A stretch of 64,000 nt of DNA. Source: Flavobacterium aciduliphilum. Its GTDB lineage: Bacteria > Bacteroidota > Bacteroidia > Flavobacteriales > Flavobacteriaceae. The notes under the pieces were generated by a model, which was not told the origin of the DNA, ran no database searches, and saw nothing but the letters and a program-made list of their open reading frames with translations. Below are positions 51,685-59,564 of this stretch, in pieces (the first letter of the stretch is position 1; the number at the start of each line of letters is the position of its first letter). Both the position numbers and the translations under genes were made by a program. The stretch covers positions 62,001-126,000 of the forward strand of contig NZ_QLSZ01000003.1 in the NCBI RefSeq assembly GCF_003268855.1, given 5' to 3'.

Positions 51685-52305
51685 TTATGGGTTTAAATAA
51701 TTATACAATGCTATCGCTTCTTTTATTTTTGGGTATAAGGTAAAATCTCGATGTCGGTATTGGGTGATAACTTCAAACAAACTCTCACCTGTTGGTAATA
51801 CAATCGTTTTGGCTTTTTCAAGAGCCCTATGACTTTTGAGGTTGATGGCTTTTCTAAAATTAACTGCTTCTTCAATATTGCATTGGGTTGACGAACAATA
51901 CAACTGTTCCAACTGATAATGGTACAATAGTTTGCCGAAGGTATTTTCGAAATAGTATCCTAATTTATTTGAAGTATTGTGAACTTTTAAAAGAGACAAG
52001 TTATCTTCATCCTCTTTAAAGAAACCATAATAACTTAACAAATACAATAACTGATTGAAAGAACTCTTATTGATTTGTGCTTGATAACTTGAAAGGTCAT
52101 AATTAGGTAACGCTGTGCTACCGTTTATAAATCGGATATAAAATAGTACTGGCTTATTACCTTGTATCCCATATATCAAATGAACCCATTCAAAATCGTC
52201 AGTTTCTATTTGTTGTGCTTTTTTGTATTCAGCTATAATAGAAGCACAAAGATGACTTGTGTCTGCTAAATTTATTCTTTCTTCTATTATTGGTTTTATA
52301 ATCAT
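51685..52305 (-). CDS. Hypothetical protein, 206 residues
   Basis: From ATG 52305 (TTG 52326 is in frame but inside the promoter-like region). The sequence is helix and strand mixed: ADTSHLCASIIAEYKKAQQIETDDFEWVHLIYGIQGNKPVLFYIRFING, and LYCSSTQCNIEEAVNFRKAINLKSHRALEKAKTIVLPTGESLF. No signal peptide or recognised family. A likely promoter TAGTATTG (52324-52331) with TTTG 14 bases upstream lies just ahead. The GNAT gene follows after 2 bases. Confidence 0.65.
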   Translation of the reverse strand: MIIKPIIEERINLADTSHLCASIIAEYKKAQQIETDDFEWVHLIYGIQGNKPVLFYIRFINGSTALPNYDLSSYQAQINKSSFNQLLYLLSYYGFFKEDEDNLSLLKVHNTSNKLGYYFENTFGKLLYHYQLEQLYCSSTQCNIEEAVNFRKAINLKSHRALEKAKTIVLPTGESLFEVITQYRHRDFTLYPKIKEAIALYNYLNP

Positions 52306-52323
52306 AGTATTGTAAATCAATTG

Positions 52324-52349
52324 CAATACTATGTTGTTGTGTTGTCAAA
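52324..52349 (-). promoter_or_regulatory. Promoter-like sequence for the 52305-51200 operon
   Basis: On the minus strand TTTG (52346-52349) is followed after 14 bases by TAGTATTG (52324-52331), one mismatch from TAnnTTTG. The box ends 18 bases before the ATG. The 14-base spacing equals that at 6524-6549. Confidence 0.4.
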
Positions 52350-52423
52350 AAGTGGCAAAGTGATAATTAGTTATACCTGCAATAAGATTATTGAAAAAAA
52401 GGAAGAAATTTCGTTTATATTAC

Positions 52424-52978
52424 TCACGAAATATACCCCAATCGTTTAAGTTCTTTTATACATTGAGGAGTATGGAAAGCTGCTTTTTCCCTCGCTTCAA
52501 CTTCATAGGGATTGTTATAATATGCATTAGTTTTATTTAATTTATCATATTCGACCTGATTACTTTGAAATGGCATCTGTAGATAGTGGATGTACTCATG
52601 AATACATGTATCTACCAATTCACTAATAGTTTGATGGTTATTTACAAAAATTCTTATAATCTTTTTGGACGAGGAATAATCTCCTGATACTTTTTTTGTT
52701 TTATAATATTTCACTTCTACTATTGGATAATATTTATGGTACCTAGGATGCTCCAAATTTTGTTTACACCAATCAATTACTAGGTTAACAAATTTAGATT
52801 TGTTCACATTTAATTTTTGATTCTTCTTTGTTCTATAATTCTTTACACTCTGGTAATTTTTTTTATTATCTTCAATCACTAATCCAATAACATATAAGAG
52901 TCCTAATGAAATCATATAGAGTAACCAATAGTTCCAAAATATTGAAATACTTAGTATTATTTGAAATGTGGTAATCAT
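52424..52978 (-). CDS. Membrane-anchored HExxH metalloprotease-like protein
   Basis: 184 residues. Two N-terminal hydrophobic segments (QIILSISIFWNYWLLYMISLGLLYVIGLV) anchor it. The domain from about 65 contains HEYIH at 127-131 (H127, E128, H131), followed by YNNPYEVEAREKAAF, in which a Glu could be the third metal ligand. This is the arrangement of SprT-like and other small zinc peptidases. Complete and probably active at the inner membrane. No operon partner closer than 29 bases. Confidence 0.75.
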   Translation of the reverse strand: MITTFQIILSISIFWNYWLLYMISLGLLYVIGLVIEDNKKNYQSVKNYRTKKNQKLNVNKSKFVNLVIDWCKQNLEHPRYHKYYPIVEVKYYKTKKVSGDYSSSKKIIRIFVNNHQTISELVDTCIHEYIHYLQMPFQSNQVEYDKLNKTNAYYNNPYEVEAREKAAFHTPQCIKELKRLGYIS

Positions 52979-53007
52979 AGTCTAATATTGAATAAAAAAA
53001 CTTAATC

Positions 53008-53661
53008 TTATTTTGACTCTGAAATTACGGTATCAATAATTTTAGATAAGATAGGAGATAACAACAACCCTTTTTTATTTATCCATTCATAAATAGTAAG
53101 TTTTTTTTCTTCGGGTTGAACAGGAAAATCTAAATAAAAACTATTATAAGAAGTGTTGTTTTCTTCACTAAATCGAAAATGGTAAAAAACATCTAAATAT
53201 TTTAGCGACTTTGGAGTATAGGATGATTCAGAACTCAAATAAAGTTCATCCAAAGAAAACAATTCCATTATAGAATTGGACTCCTTCCAAAACGCTTGGT
53301 CAAATAATTGATTTACTTTAAATCGAGATTCTTTATCAGTCACTAACGGTAGTAATTTACTTAAATCAAATTTCATCCTTGCTAAAAGACCTGTTTCACA
53401 TTCATCATATTTATCTCGAATAGTCATTTCGTTAAGCAAGTTATTTTTTTGATGTATTTTTATAGAAGCTTCAATAGGTATAAACTCATAATCATCAAAG
53501 TCATCTTCTTCGTCTTCAAATAATGGATCTTTTTTATACTCAACGAAGCCCATTACTTCTTCAATGGTAGTTTCAAATTCATTAATTTTCTTTTTATAAT
53601 AGGTCCCGTAGAATTGTATAAACTCTACAAAATTGTTTGTAATAGGTGTGTGTTTTGTCAT
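53008..53661 (-). CDS. Hypothetical acidic protein, 217 residues
   Basis: Mainly helical and acidic. The segment KDPLFEDEEDDFDDYEFIPIEASIKIHQKN is strongly acidic and could be a linker. A later part has FSLDELYLSSESSYTPKSLKYLDVFYHFRF. No motif recognised. The gene lies 27 bases downstream of the 53689 nuclease-like gene, in the same orientation; it could be its immunity partner or accessory subunit, but nothing proves that. Confidence 0.65.
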   Translation of the reverse strand: MTKHTPITNNFVEFIQFYGTYYKKKINEFETTIEEVMGFVEYKKDPLFEDEEDDFDDYEFIPIEASIKIHQKNNLLNEMTIRDKYDECETGLLARMKFDLSKLLPLVTDKESRFKVNQLFDQAFWKESNSIMELFSLDELYLSSESSYTPKSLKYLDVFYHFRFSEENNTSYNSFYLDFPVQPEEKKLTIYEWINKKGLLLSPILSKIIDTVISESK

Positions 53662-53688
53662 GGTGCTATTAGTTTTTTTTAGGTTCAG

Positions 53689-54330
53689 TTAATATCGAAA
53701 GGCATAAAGTTTTAAAATTTGATGGAAAGGGTGACGATTTCCTAAATCTCTAGTTAGAGAAATAAACTCTTGATAGGGTTGACTCACCATAGTTTCTGAT
53801 ATATACTTAAATAGATTTGGAAAAAAAGCATCAAGTTGATATTCCGTTTCATTTTGTCTTTCAAAACCAATAACTATAACCCATCCATTCCAATTGTTAT
53901 CTAAATCATATTCATCTCTGAAACGACATAATTTATATACATCTAAAAAGGTTGAATAAGAAGCTGGGTTGGGTTCGAATACCTTTTTAAACCAGGTATC
54001 TTCTCTTTCTCCATTATCTCTTAATGGACGACATATTTTAAATTCTATAATATTATTCTGACAAACTAAATCTGGGGTGGCCTTATTTCCATTCAAACCC
54101 AAATAATTTTCAAGTCCTAACTCTCTTTTCTTTTGCATATTTGGTCTAGTATGATAATCTTCCAAATTAGCATTAGTAGCCATATGTTCTATCGTCAAGT
54201 CTACAATTCCATCTTCGGTATATGGACCAATTCCTGGTAGATAATTATTTCCAGTTGTGGATTCATATCCTGAAACTTCTGCGTTTAATTGCTGTATTGC
54301 ATTTGCAAATTGATTTAAAAATTCTTCCAT
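53689..54330 (-). CDS. PD-(D/E)XK restriction-nuclease-like protein
   Basis: 213 residues. A restriction-type core is visible: KATPDLVCQNNIIEFKICRPLRDNG, with D87 in PD, E96 in IIEFK and K98. HMATNANLEDYHTRPNMQKK before it and FEPNPASYSTFLDVYKLCRFRDE after it match the flanks of this family. It is 10 bases downstream of the 54341 gene. A nuclease of unknown specificity is the most likely function; no methyltransferase is nearby, so a classical restriction pair is unlikely. Confidence 0.82.
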   Translation of the reverse strand: MEEFLNQFANAIQQLNAEVSGYESTTGNNYLPGIGPYTEDGIVDLTIEHMATNANLEDYHTRPNMQKKRELGLENYLGLNGNKATPDLVCQNNIIEFKICRPLRDNGEREDTWFKKVFEPNPASYSTFLDVYKLCRFRDEYDLDNNWNGWVIVIGFERQNETEYQLDAFFPNLFKYISETMVSQPYQEFISLTRDLGNRHPFHQILKLYAFRY

Positions 54331-54340
54331 TTTCGGTTGT

Positions 54341-55024
54341 TTAATTTAATGTTTGATTGATTTCTTGTTTTAAGTCTTCCAATGCAGCTATATATTCTTG
54401 GGCTTCAATTGAATTAATTCTCTGTACACTTTTTATTTTAGACTGTATTGCTCGAAGAAGCGCTTTATTGATTATAACAAGCTCTTCAGTTGAAAGTACT
54501 CTATTGAAATAATCTCGAAACAATCTTTTTAATTCTTTTATAAAATTAGTATCGTACTTTTCAAAATACTTTAACCCTCTAGTAGTTTGCCCGCCAAAGT
54601 TAGTTTCAATCATTAATCCTAGAATCTTTGCTTCATACATTTGAGGATTTGACCTTAGTATTTTATCGATCTTTCTTGAAATTAATGCAGCTTCAGAACA
54701 ACTAGGATGAAAACAACTACTTATAAAACCTAACGCTATTTTTTTATCTTGGTTTAAAGGACTAATATGATCTATGATATAGTTTAAACAGTTTAATGGG
54801 CTTTGCAACGCAAACTCGTCTTCAATCCAATTTAAAGAATCTAATTGAGGAGTATGTAAGTTTAAAAAATTTCTATTTACATAGAAATAAGGACGATTTT
54901 CAGCACCGTCAATATCTCGTTTTCGAATCGCTTTTAGTTCTTCTCTAAAAACAGCATCTATGAAATCTGTTTCTACTGAAGTTAATCTGTTAATGATATT
55001 GTGGTATAATTTTCTATAGCTCAT
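54341..55024 (-). CDS. Hypothetical helical protein, 227 residues
   Basis: All-helical by eye, with charged residues evenly spread: LYHNIINRLTSVETDFIDAVFREELKAIRKRDID, KYFEKYDTNFIKELKRLFRDYFNR, and a C-terminal coiled coil (ALLRAIQSKIKSVQRINSIEAQEYIAALEDLKQEI). Two cysteines in CFHPSCSEAA. No family recognised. It starts 3 bases after the broken gene 55028-55597 and runs into the nuclease-like gene, so it is probably part of one transcription unit. Confidence 0.65.
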   Translation of the reverse strand: MSYRKLYHNIINRLTSVETDFIDAVFREELKAIRKRDIDGAENRPYFYVNRNFLNLHTPQLDSLNWIEDEFALQSPLNCLNYIIDHISPLNQDKKIALGFISSCFHPSCSEAALISRKIDKILRSNPQMYEAKILGLMIETNFGGQTTRGLKYFEKYDTNFIKELKRLFRDYFNRVLSTEELVIINKALLRAIQSKIKSVQRINSIEAQEYIAALEDLKQEINQTLN

Positions 55025-55027
55025 AAT

Positions 55028-55597
55028 TTATATTTTTGGATTGTAAAAAAGCCTATCACAGTTAAAGGCTGCAATATTATTCTTTTTAGCATAGTTACCA
55101 TATTGGTCTTTTATTCCTTTATAAATAGACTCAAGATTAAATTCTTTTTCGATTATCAATTTTCCCAATTGGAAAGCAAATTTATTATTGGATTCCTCAA
55201 TCATTTGTGTGTAACCATCATAGTCTTCTGGAGGAATAGCCTCATCGTATTCAGGTAGTTCCCATATATCAGAGATAAACATACCGCTGTAAAAACAATT
55301 ATTCAGATGATTTTTTTTTACGTATTGGTCTGCATGGCAAAAAATATAAAACCCAACTTTATCCTTAAGAACTTTTGAAAATGTAGCATCTACTAAAAAT
55401 TATAAGGTATTGGGCTTAAACAACCCGTTTGATGACCCATGGCCTAATAAAAATATACTATCATGAGACTTCAACATTTCAATTAACGCTTTTTTTGAAA
55501 TACAATCCCTTACTATTGTTGTATTGGGTAATGAGTTATAAATTGGTCGTAAAAAATGGGTGGATTCATCATGAGGATGGATTACTAAATTTTTCAT
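55028..55597 (-). pseudogene. Hypothetical protein interrupted by an in-frame TAA
   Basis: From ATG 55597 a 65-residue part (MKNLVIHPHDESTHFL..., SIFLLGHGSSNGLFKPNTL) is stopped by TAA at 55400-55402. The same frame then continues without interruption for 124 codons (FLVDATFSKVL, GFYIFCHADQYV, FYSGMFISDIWELPEYDE) to TAA 55028. Together they make one protein of about 190 residues with a GHGS motif typical of small Bacteroidota proteins. The stop therefore looks like a single nonsense change, a recent loss or an assembly error. No domain name is assigned. Confidence 0.75.
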
Positions 55598-55610
55598 TTT
55601 ATAAATATTA

Positions 55611-56030
55611 CTACTCCATAAGACTATCCCAAAACAAACGCGTATTCTCATCCGCAATTTTTAGTTGCATCCCAGCACCAAACGAAGAAGGATTAAATCC
55701 TTCTTTTCCAATACTTTCATTAAATTGTAAGAAGTAGTTTTGAAAAAAGTTTAGAAAAGACTCATTATCCTCAAAATAAAGCCCTAAACCAAGTGAATTA
55801 AAATAACCCTTAATCTTTTCAAAAAAAAGTTTGTCCATCCATAACACATTTGAGCCTAAATCTTTTTCTATCACAATTCTTTCATTGAATTTGTTTTTTA
55901 AAGCAAATCTGGGCAAATCTTCTTTATTTGGATAATAATAAAATATTTTATTAGGAAATTGCTCAATAAATTGTGATTGTAATATATCAAATCTGAGGAT
56001 AACTTTGTGAATTAGTCGTATTTTTTCCAT
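55611..56030 (-). CDS. Hypothetical protein, 139 residues
   Basis: Contains IRLIHKVILRFDILQSQFIEQFPNKIFYYYPNKEDLPRFALKNKF and WMDKLFFEKIKGYFNSLGLGLYFEDNESFLNFFQNYFLQFNESIG. No signal peptide or known family. It begins 4 bases after the HAD-FISUMP gene and ends 13 bases before the interrupted gene, so it is part of the same transcription unit. Confidence 0.6.
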   Translation of the reverse strand: MEKIRLIHKVILRFDILQSQFIEQFPNKIFYYYPNKEDLPRFALKNKFNERIVIEKDLGSNVLWMDKLFFEKIKGYFNSLGLGLYFEDNESFLNFFQNYFLQFNESIGKEGFNPSSFGAGMQLKIADENTRLFWDSLME

Positions 56031-56034
56031 ATTG

Positions 56035-57021
56035 TTAAGTGTTTTTAATTAGTCTTATTGAAAAAGCATATTGTGTAATTGGAAAATCTCTATGGCTTTC
56101 AAACTGTTCGGTATTTTCAAGAATTGCTGCCTCGATGCCTTCAATTAATTTAAAGACAGTAGGTTTTGCAGGACTATCGTCATTAATAACCCAAAAAAAT
56201 GAGCCAAACATCCTACCTTGATACCAGCCATCGCGTCTTCTCAACCCAATTGGCACAGCACTAAAACCAGTAAAATTGCCGATTTTTTTTATTCTTTCCA
56301 GTTGGTCAATTTCTATATACGAACATTCTTCCCAATCAGTTGCTTTTAATTGTACTCCTGCATATTTTGGTCCACCTAAATAGTCAATCAGTTTATGCAC
56401 ATCTGAAAAATTAGGTATTCTATATCCTTCTGGAACTATACCTCTTTCGTCGTTAATAGCATACCAGTTGTACAATACTTCATCGGGATAATCTGGAGAT
56501 ATACAAATAGCAGGTTGTTGCTTTATTATTGCATCATACCAATCCCCTCTTGATTTTGCAATGAGGATTGATTCTGAATTATTAAATATTCTCGTGTTCC
56601 AATTTTTGTTAGTCCAAATTTGACCACCTATATTAATTTCAGAATGTTTAAGATCCAATAAGGCTATAATTCTTGAAAAGTCAACGACTTTAAGACCTAG
56701 AACTTTATTTGATAATTTTAAAGGAATCCCTTTGCTCTCATCATCTATATAAAGGGTATCAGTATTCAAATCAAATGGTTGTGGAGGAATTTTATTTGCT
56801 AAAATTCCATCAAACTCTATATAAGATTCGACAGAATGAAGCGCCTGTTCTAACGAGCCATTCTTTAAATCGGCACGATAAGTATTAAGCACTAGCTTAT
56901 ATCCTAACTCTTTTACCCTTTTTACAAACTCAATACAGTTTTCGTTTAGAAAATGAATATCCGTATTTGGAAAGACTGATTCTAGTATGGTGCGATCAAA
57001 ATCTAGGTAACAAGTTTTCAT
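56035..57021 (-). CDS. HAD-like domain fused to a FISUMP domain
   Basis: 328 residues from ATG 57021. The N-terminal 130 residues have the HAD motif I LDFDRTIL (D7, D9), a Thr segment (LVLNTYR) and YIDDES (motif IV). The C-terminal 190 residues are a FISUMP-type domain: INIGGQIWTNKNWN, CISPDYPDEVLYNWYAINDERGIVPEGYRIPNFSDVHKLIDYLGG and GFSAVPIGLRRRDGWYQ, with the typical W and G positions. FISUMP domains usually sit on secreted or lipid-anchored proteins; here no signal peptide is present and the domain is attached to a HAD hydrolase. The fusion is unusual and possibly intracellular. Confidence 0.8.
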   Translation of the reverse strand: MKTCYLDFDRTILESVFPNTDIHFLNENCIEFVKRVKELGYKLVLNTYRADLKNGSLEQALHSVESYIEFDGILANKIPPQPFDLNTDTLYIDDESKGIPLKLSNKVLGLKVVDFSRIIALLDLKHSEINIGGQIWTNKNWNTRIFNNSESILIAKSRGDWYDAIIKQQPAICISPDYPDEVLYNWYAINDERGIVPEGYRIPNFSDVHKLIDYLGGPKYAGVQLKATDWEECSYIEIDQLERIKKIGNFTGFSAVPIGLRRRDGWYQGRMFGSFFWVINDDSPAKPTVFKLIEGIEAAILENTEQFESHRDFPITQYAFSIRLIKNT

Positions 57022-57106
57022 AAAAACATAAATCTGGTACAAAAATACATTTATTTTTAATAATACAAAATTATTTTAGTTTTTTTTTATATTTTTAATA
57101 AGTAAT

Positions 57107-57131
57107 AAAAATGGAGCATCGCCCCATTTTT
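57107..57131. terminator. Hairpin with T-run on both strands
   Basis: AAAAATGG (57107-57114) pairs with CCATTTTT (57124-57131), and the inner GC/GC around ATC extends the stem past one mismatch. It could terminate minus-strand transcripts of the small genes at 57370-57991. Confidence 0.55.
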
Positions 57132-57369
57132 AATTCTAACTGCATATCTATCATTGGTTAGAACAACTCGGTTAAGCTGTATACCGTGAACTCAAAGTCA
57201 CCATCTTTCGACGTATCTCATGCCGTAACAAGAGATTTTCAACTAAGACAAGAATATCGAAACATTCCCGAATACTTATTTTTTATAGTGTTTAAGTATA
57301 AAACCTCACTTATTTTCTTTGACAAAGATACAACTTATTTTTATTCTTACAAACTATTTTAGTTTTATT
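57132..57369. other. Non-coding stretch of higher GC, no gene seen
   Basis: It contains the inverted repeat TTCTAAC/GTTAGAA (57134-57140 and 57157-57163) and an imperfect CGGT...ACCG hairpin near 57169-57186. The part from about 57130 to 57280 has a higher GC content than its surroundings, and every frame is broken by stops. It could hold a structured RNA or be a relic of a mobile element. Confidence 0.4.
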
Positions 57370-57450
57370 TTATTTAACATACTTTAGTATATCAGAATCA
57401 TCAAGCAATGACTTATCAATATATTGTAGTATTCGATCTGTTATTTTCAT
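57370..57450 (-). CDS. Possible 26-residue peptide
   Basis: ATG 57450 to TAA 57370 overlaps the preceding tiny frame by an ATGA. The peptide MKITDRILQYIDKSLLDDSD looks like the N-terminus of a helical protein, so it may be the start of a truncated gene. Confidence 0.25.
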   Translation of the reverse strand: MKITDRILQYIDKSLLDDSDILKYVK

Positions 57451-57569
57451 TTGTTTTGAAAGAAATTTCTATCTTTTACAATAGAATTATCATTTAAAGA
57501 TTCTATGAAGGATTTTAATTGCTCTTTTTGATGATTATCATAATCGTTATGACTTAAAAAGATTTCCAT
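57447..57569 (-). CDS. Possible 40-residue peptide
   Basis: ATG 57569 to TGA 57447, with the next tiny frame beginning in the stop. The product is polar and helix-prone (NHQKEQLKSFIESLN). It shares the strand with the 57659 gene, which ends 90 bases upstream. Real translation cannot be judged from sequence alone. Confidence 0.3.
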   Translation of the reverse strand: MEIFLSHNDYDNHQKEQLKSFIESLNDNSIVKDRNFFQNK

Positions 57570-57658
57570 ATCGATTTTTAAAACAATTATATGTTAATTA
57601 TTAATTGATGAATGATTTTTAAAAATAAACTCTTCTTTTAAGTTTGTTATAAATTAAT

Positions 57659-57991
57659 TCAAAAATATTCATACATTTCATCATTCGATTCTATATAACC
57701 ACCCTTTCCATCAAGAATATCTTCACCATTTATATATCCATATTTTAAAAATATTTTTTCGGCTATTTTTAATGTTTCATATGTTTCTGAATCCCCGGCA
57801 CCATCATCGGTAATTATTACACGTAATCTATCTGTCTCAGGAATTAAATAGACCTCTGTAAGCCATTTTTGCATTTTTAAACCCGAATCATCACACCCAG
57901 CTAAAATATATTTTCTATCTATTAGTGCTTCAATAATTTCTTTAACTTCAGGTAATTCTGACAACCCTTTGAAATCTTTCCAACCTCCCAT
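57659..57991 (-). CDS. Hypothetical acidic protein, 110 residues
   Basis: Starts with MGGWKDFKGLSELPEVKEIIEALIDRKYILAGCDDSGLKMQKW and contains LRVIITDDGAGDSETYE, a strand-turn-helix pattern. No signal peptide or known family. Between two structured non-coding stretches. Function unknown. Confidence 0.6.
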   Translation of the reverse strand: MGGWKDFKGLSELPEVKEIIEALIDRKYILAGCDDSGLKMQKWLTEVYLIPETDRLRVIITDDGAGDSETYETLKIAEKIFLKYGYINGEDILDGKGGYIESNDEMYEYF

Positions 57992-58133
57992 AATTTTCTT
58001 ATTTATATCTTATAATTCCTACCCTTAAAGCATTTCGGATTACTCTTGGTTTTTAGAGTTGTTATCTTCCTCAACTTTTTTATCCATCACTTTAGGTGGT
58101 CAGCTTAAATTGATCAGAGTGTCTGCTTAACTT

Positions 58134-58214
58134 GCCTAAAAACGTTTAGCTTTTAGGCGATGTTGCCTTGTGTTACGGCTGCGGCAAGTCAATGTTGCTT
58201 ACAAGCTGTTAGGC
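58134..58214. repeat. Structured stretch with hairpins, attC-like ends
   Basis: GCCTAAAA (58134-58141) and TTTTAGGC (58151-58158) form a perfect 8-bp hairpin. GTTAGGC stands at 58208-58214, and GCCTAA/TTAGGC bracket an 81-base segment with several inner stems (TTGCC/GGCAA). The whole is of higher GC content than the surroundings. It resembles an integron attC site in its end motifs (GTTRRRY-type), but no integrase is seen here. Confidence 0.4.
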
Positions 58215-58226
58215 ATACACATGTCT

Positions 58227-58913
58227 CTAAAAACTGATATATCTTCCGTCAGTTAATGTACCTTTATCTATTTGTCCATTTTGGTTAAAACTTATAGTGT
58301 AAATACAATTGGTTGGGTCACCATGTCCACCTTCAAAAATGTATGAATTACCATTTACATTTAGTTCCGCATCATAAAAAGGAACTACACCTGAAACTTT
58401 TGCACCTTCGCCAAACCCAATTGATTGGCAATGAATAGTATATCCATATATTTCGAGACATGTTGATTCTTTTAAGAAACAACTCATTATGTCTCCATTG
58501 GGATGGAAAGTTACATCATAACCAAGCTTGGTTGTAAGAATGAGTGTAAAGTCTCCTATTGTTACTTCAACATCTACTGCTAGAGTTATGCTATCAACAT
58601 CATCACTATCATAATAAAAATAGACCTCAGTAACTGGAAATTCAATTTTCCCAATGCTCAAGGTGTGTTCTTCATTTAATTCTCCACCATATATTCTCTC
58701 ATTATCTACAAATAAATAGAGACTTTTAAAATTTAAAGTGTAGCTGCCAACCATTATTTTACAAGGACTCTCTAAATTTCCTCCCATGATGTAATTAGCA
58801 TGGTTAATATCAAAATTTACGAAGGTGCATTCAATCCCATTTATCGATTTTATCATGATTGTGTGTTTATTTATATGATGCCTATCTTGTTTATATGAAC
58901 AGTTTTTTGCCAT
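58227..58913 (-). CDS. Hypothetical beta-rich repeat protein
   Basis: 228 residues from ATG 58913, or 209 from ATG 58856 (MIKSINGIECTF), which looks more natural. The sequence shows recurring strand pairs with a NG turn: FHPNGDIMSCFL, VNGNSYIFEGG, SFNQNGQIDKGTL, as in open MORN-like or beta-solenoid proteins. Cysteine-containing. No signal peptide. It is one of several such repeat proteins in the window and may act by protein contact. Confidence 0.65.
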   Translation of the reverse strand: MAKNCSYKQDRHHINKHTIMIKSINGIECTFVNFDINHANYIMGGNLESPCKIMVGSYTLNFKSLYLFVDNERIYGGELNEEHTLSIGKIEFPVTEVYFYYDSDDVDSITLAVDVEVTIGDFTLILTTKLGYDVTFHPNGDIMSCFLKESTCLEIYGYTIHCQSIGFGEGAKVSGVVPFYDAELNVNGNSYIFEGGHGDPTNCIYTISFNQNGQIDKGTLTDGRYISF

Positions 58914-58954
58914 TTAGTTAAGCAAAGCTAGCTGTATATATTTAGATTCATTTT

Positions 58955-59335
58955 TTATAGGTTAATTGTATTAATTTCAAAGATATACACTTTTTTCAAC
59001 AATGCAAGAGCTTTATCAATAGTGTCTTTTGTGCCTGTAGATTGACCATCCCAAAAGGCTATAATAACATCGGAATGCTCTGCAATTAATGTGTTTCGAG
59101 CATGCGGAGCAGCAAGTCTCCTTATACTTTTCGGGAAGTCTTTATGTTGGGGTTTAAAAACTTGAAATTCAATTTTATTTTCTATTGCCAATTCTTCTGC
59201 AAATGCATCCGCTCCAATAGCACCGCCTGAAATTACTACAGTAGGCATCCCTTCTAGAGCAATTACTTCATTTACTTTATAAATAAAAAACTCTTTATCT
59301 GTAAAGTTTCGCGAACCTATTATTCCATATTTCAT
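58955..59335 (-). CDS. SLOG/DUF2493-family nucleotide-binding-like protein
   Basis: 126 residues from ATG 59335 (Met 16 of the open frame), 13 bases after the preceding stop. The Rossmann-like core is clear: KYGIIGSRNF, VVISGGAIGADAFAEELA, FKPQHKD, APHARNTLIAEHSDVIIAFWDGQSTGTKDTIDKAL. SLOG proteins bind or process nucleotides and are common in conflict systems. This is a minimal stand-alone version; no effector domain is attached. It follows the 59349 gene. Confidence 0.85.
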   Translation of the reverse strand: MKYGIIGSRNFTDKEFFIYKVNEVIALEGMPTVVISGGAIGADAFAEELAIENKIEFQVFKPQHKDFPKSIRRLAAPHARNTLIAEHSDVIIAFWDGQSTGTKDTIDKALALLKKVYIFEINTINL

Positions 59336-59348
59336 GTGCGGACATATT

Positions 59349-59537
59349 TTATAACTTACTATGAAAAAGTGCTTTTGCATTTTCTATAGTAGCTGCATCT
59401 TCGTCCATGATAGTATTAATGATAAATGTTGCTTCTTCTTCTGTACATTTCTTATCAATTACTTCTATATAAGTTTTTACGTCCACCCCTAGTTCCTGAG
59501 ACATAGCTTCATCCAGTAAGTTATATAATCCACACAT
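59349..59537 (-). CDS. Small acidic protein, 62 residues
   Basis: MCGLYNLLDEAMSQELGVDVKTYIEVIDKKCTEEEATFII has the form of a small helix-rich protein. It precedes the SLOG gene by 13 bases, so they are probably one operon. No known family. The spacing and the intact frame support it as real. Confidence 0.6.
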   Translation of the reverse strand: MCGLYNLLDEAMSQELGVDVKTYIEVIDKKCTEEEATFIINTIMDEDAATIENAKALFHSKL

Positions 59538-59564
59538 GTTTTACTTTTAAAACATTAAAATCAT

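Noticed and set aside
55028..55597. Programmed readthrough or recoding at TAA
   Set aside because: There is no SECIS-like or pyrrolysine context and other lesions are of different stop codons, so a nonsense change or error is simpler.
58134..58214. True integron cassette array
   Set aside because: Only one attC-like stretch is seen, no integrase gene is in the window and the core sites do not fully match, so I keep it only as a structured repeat.
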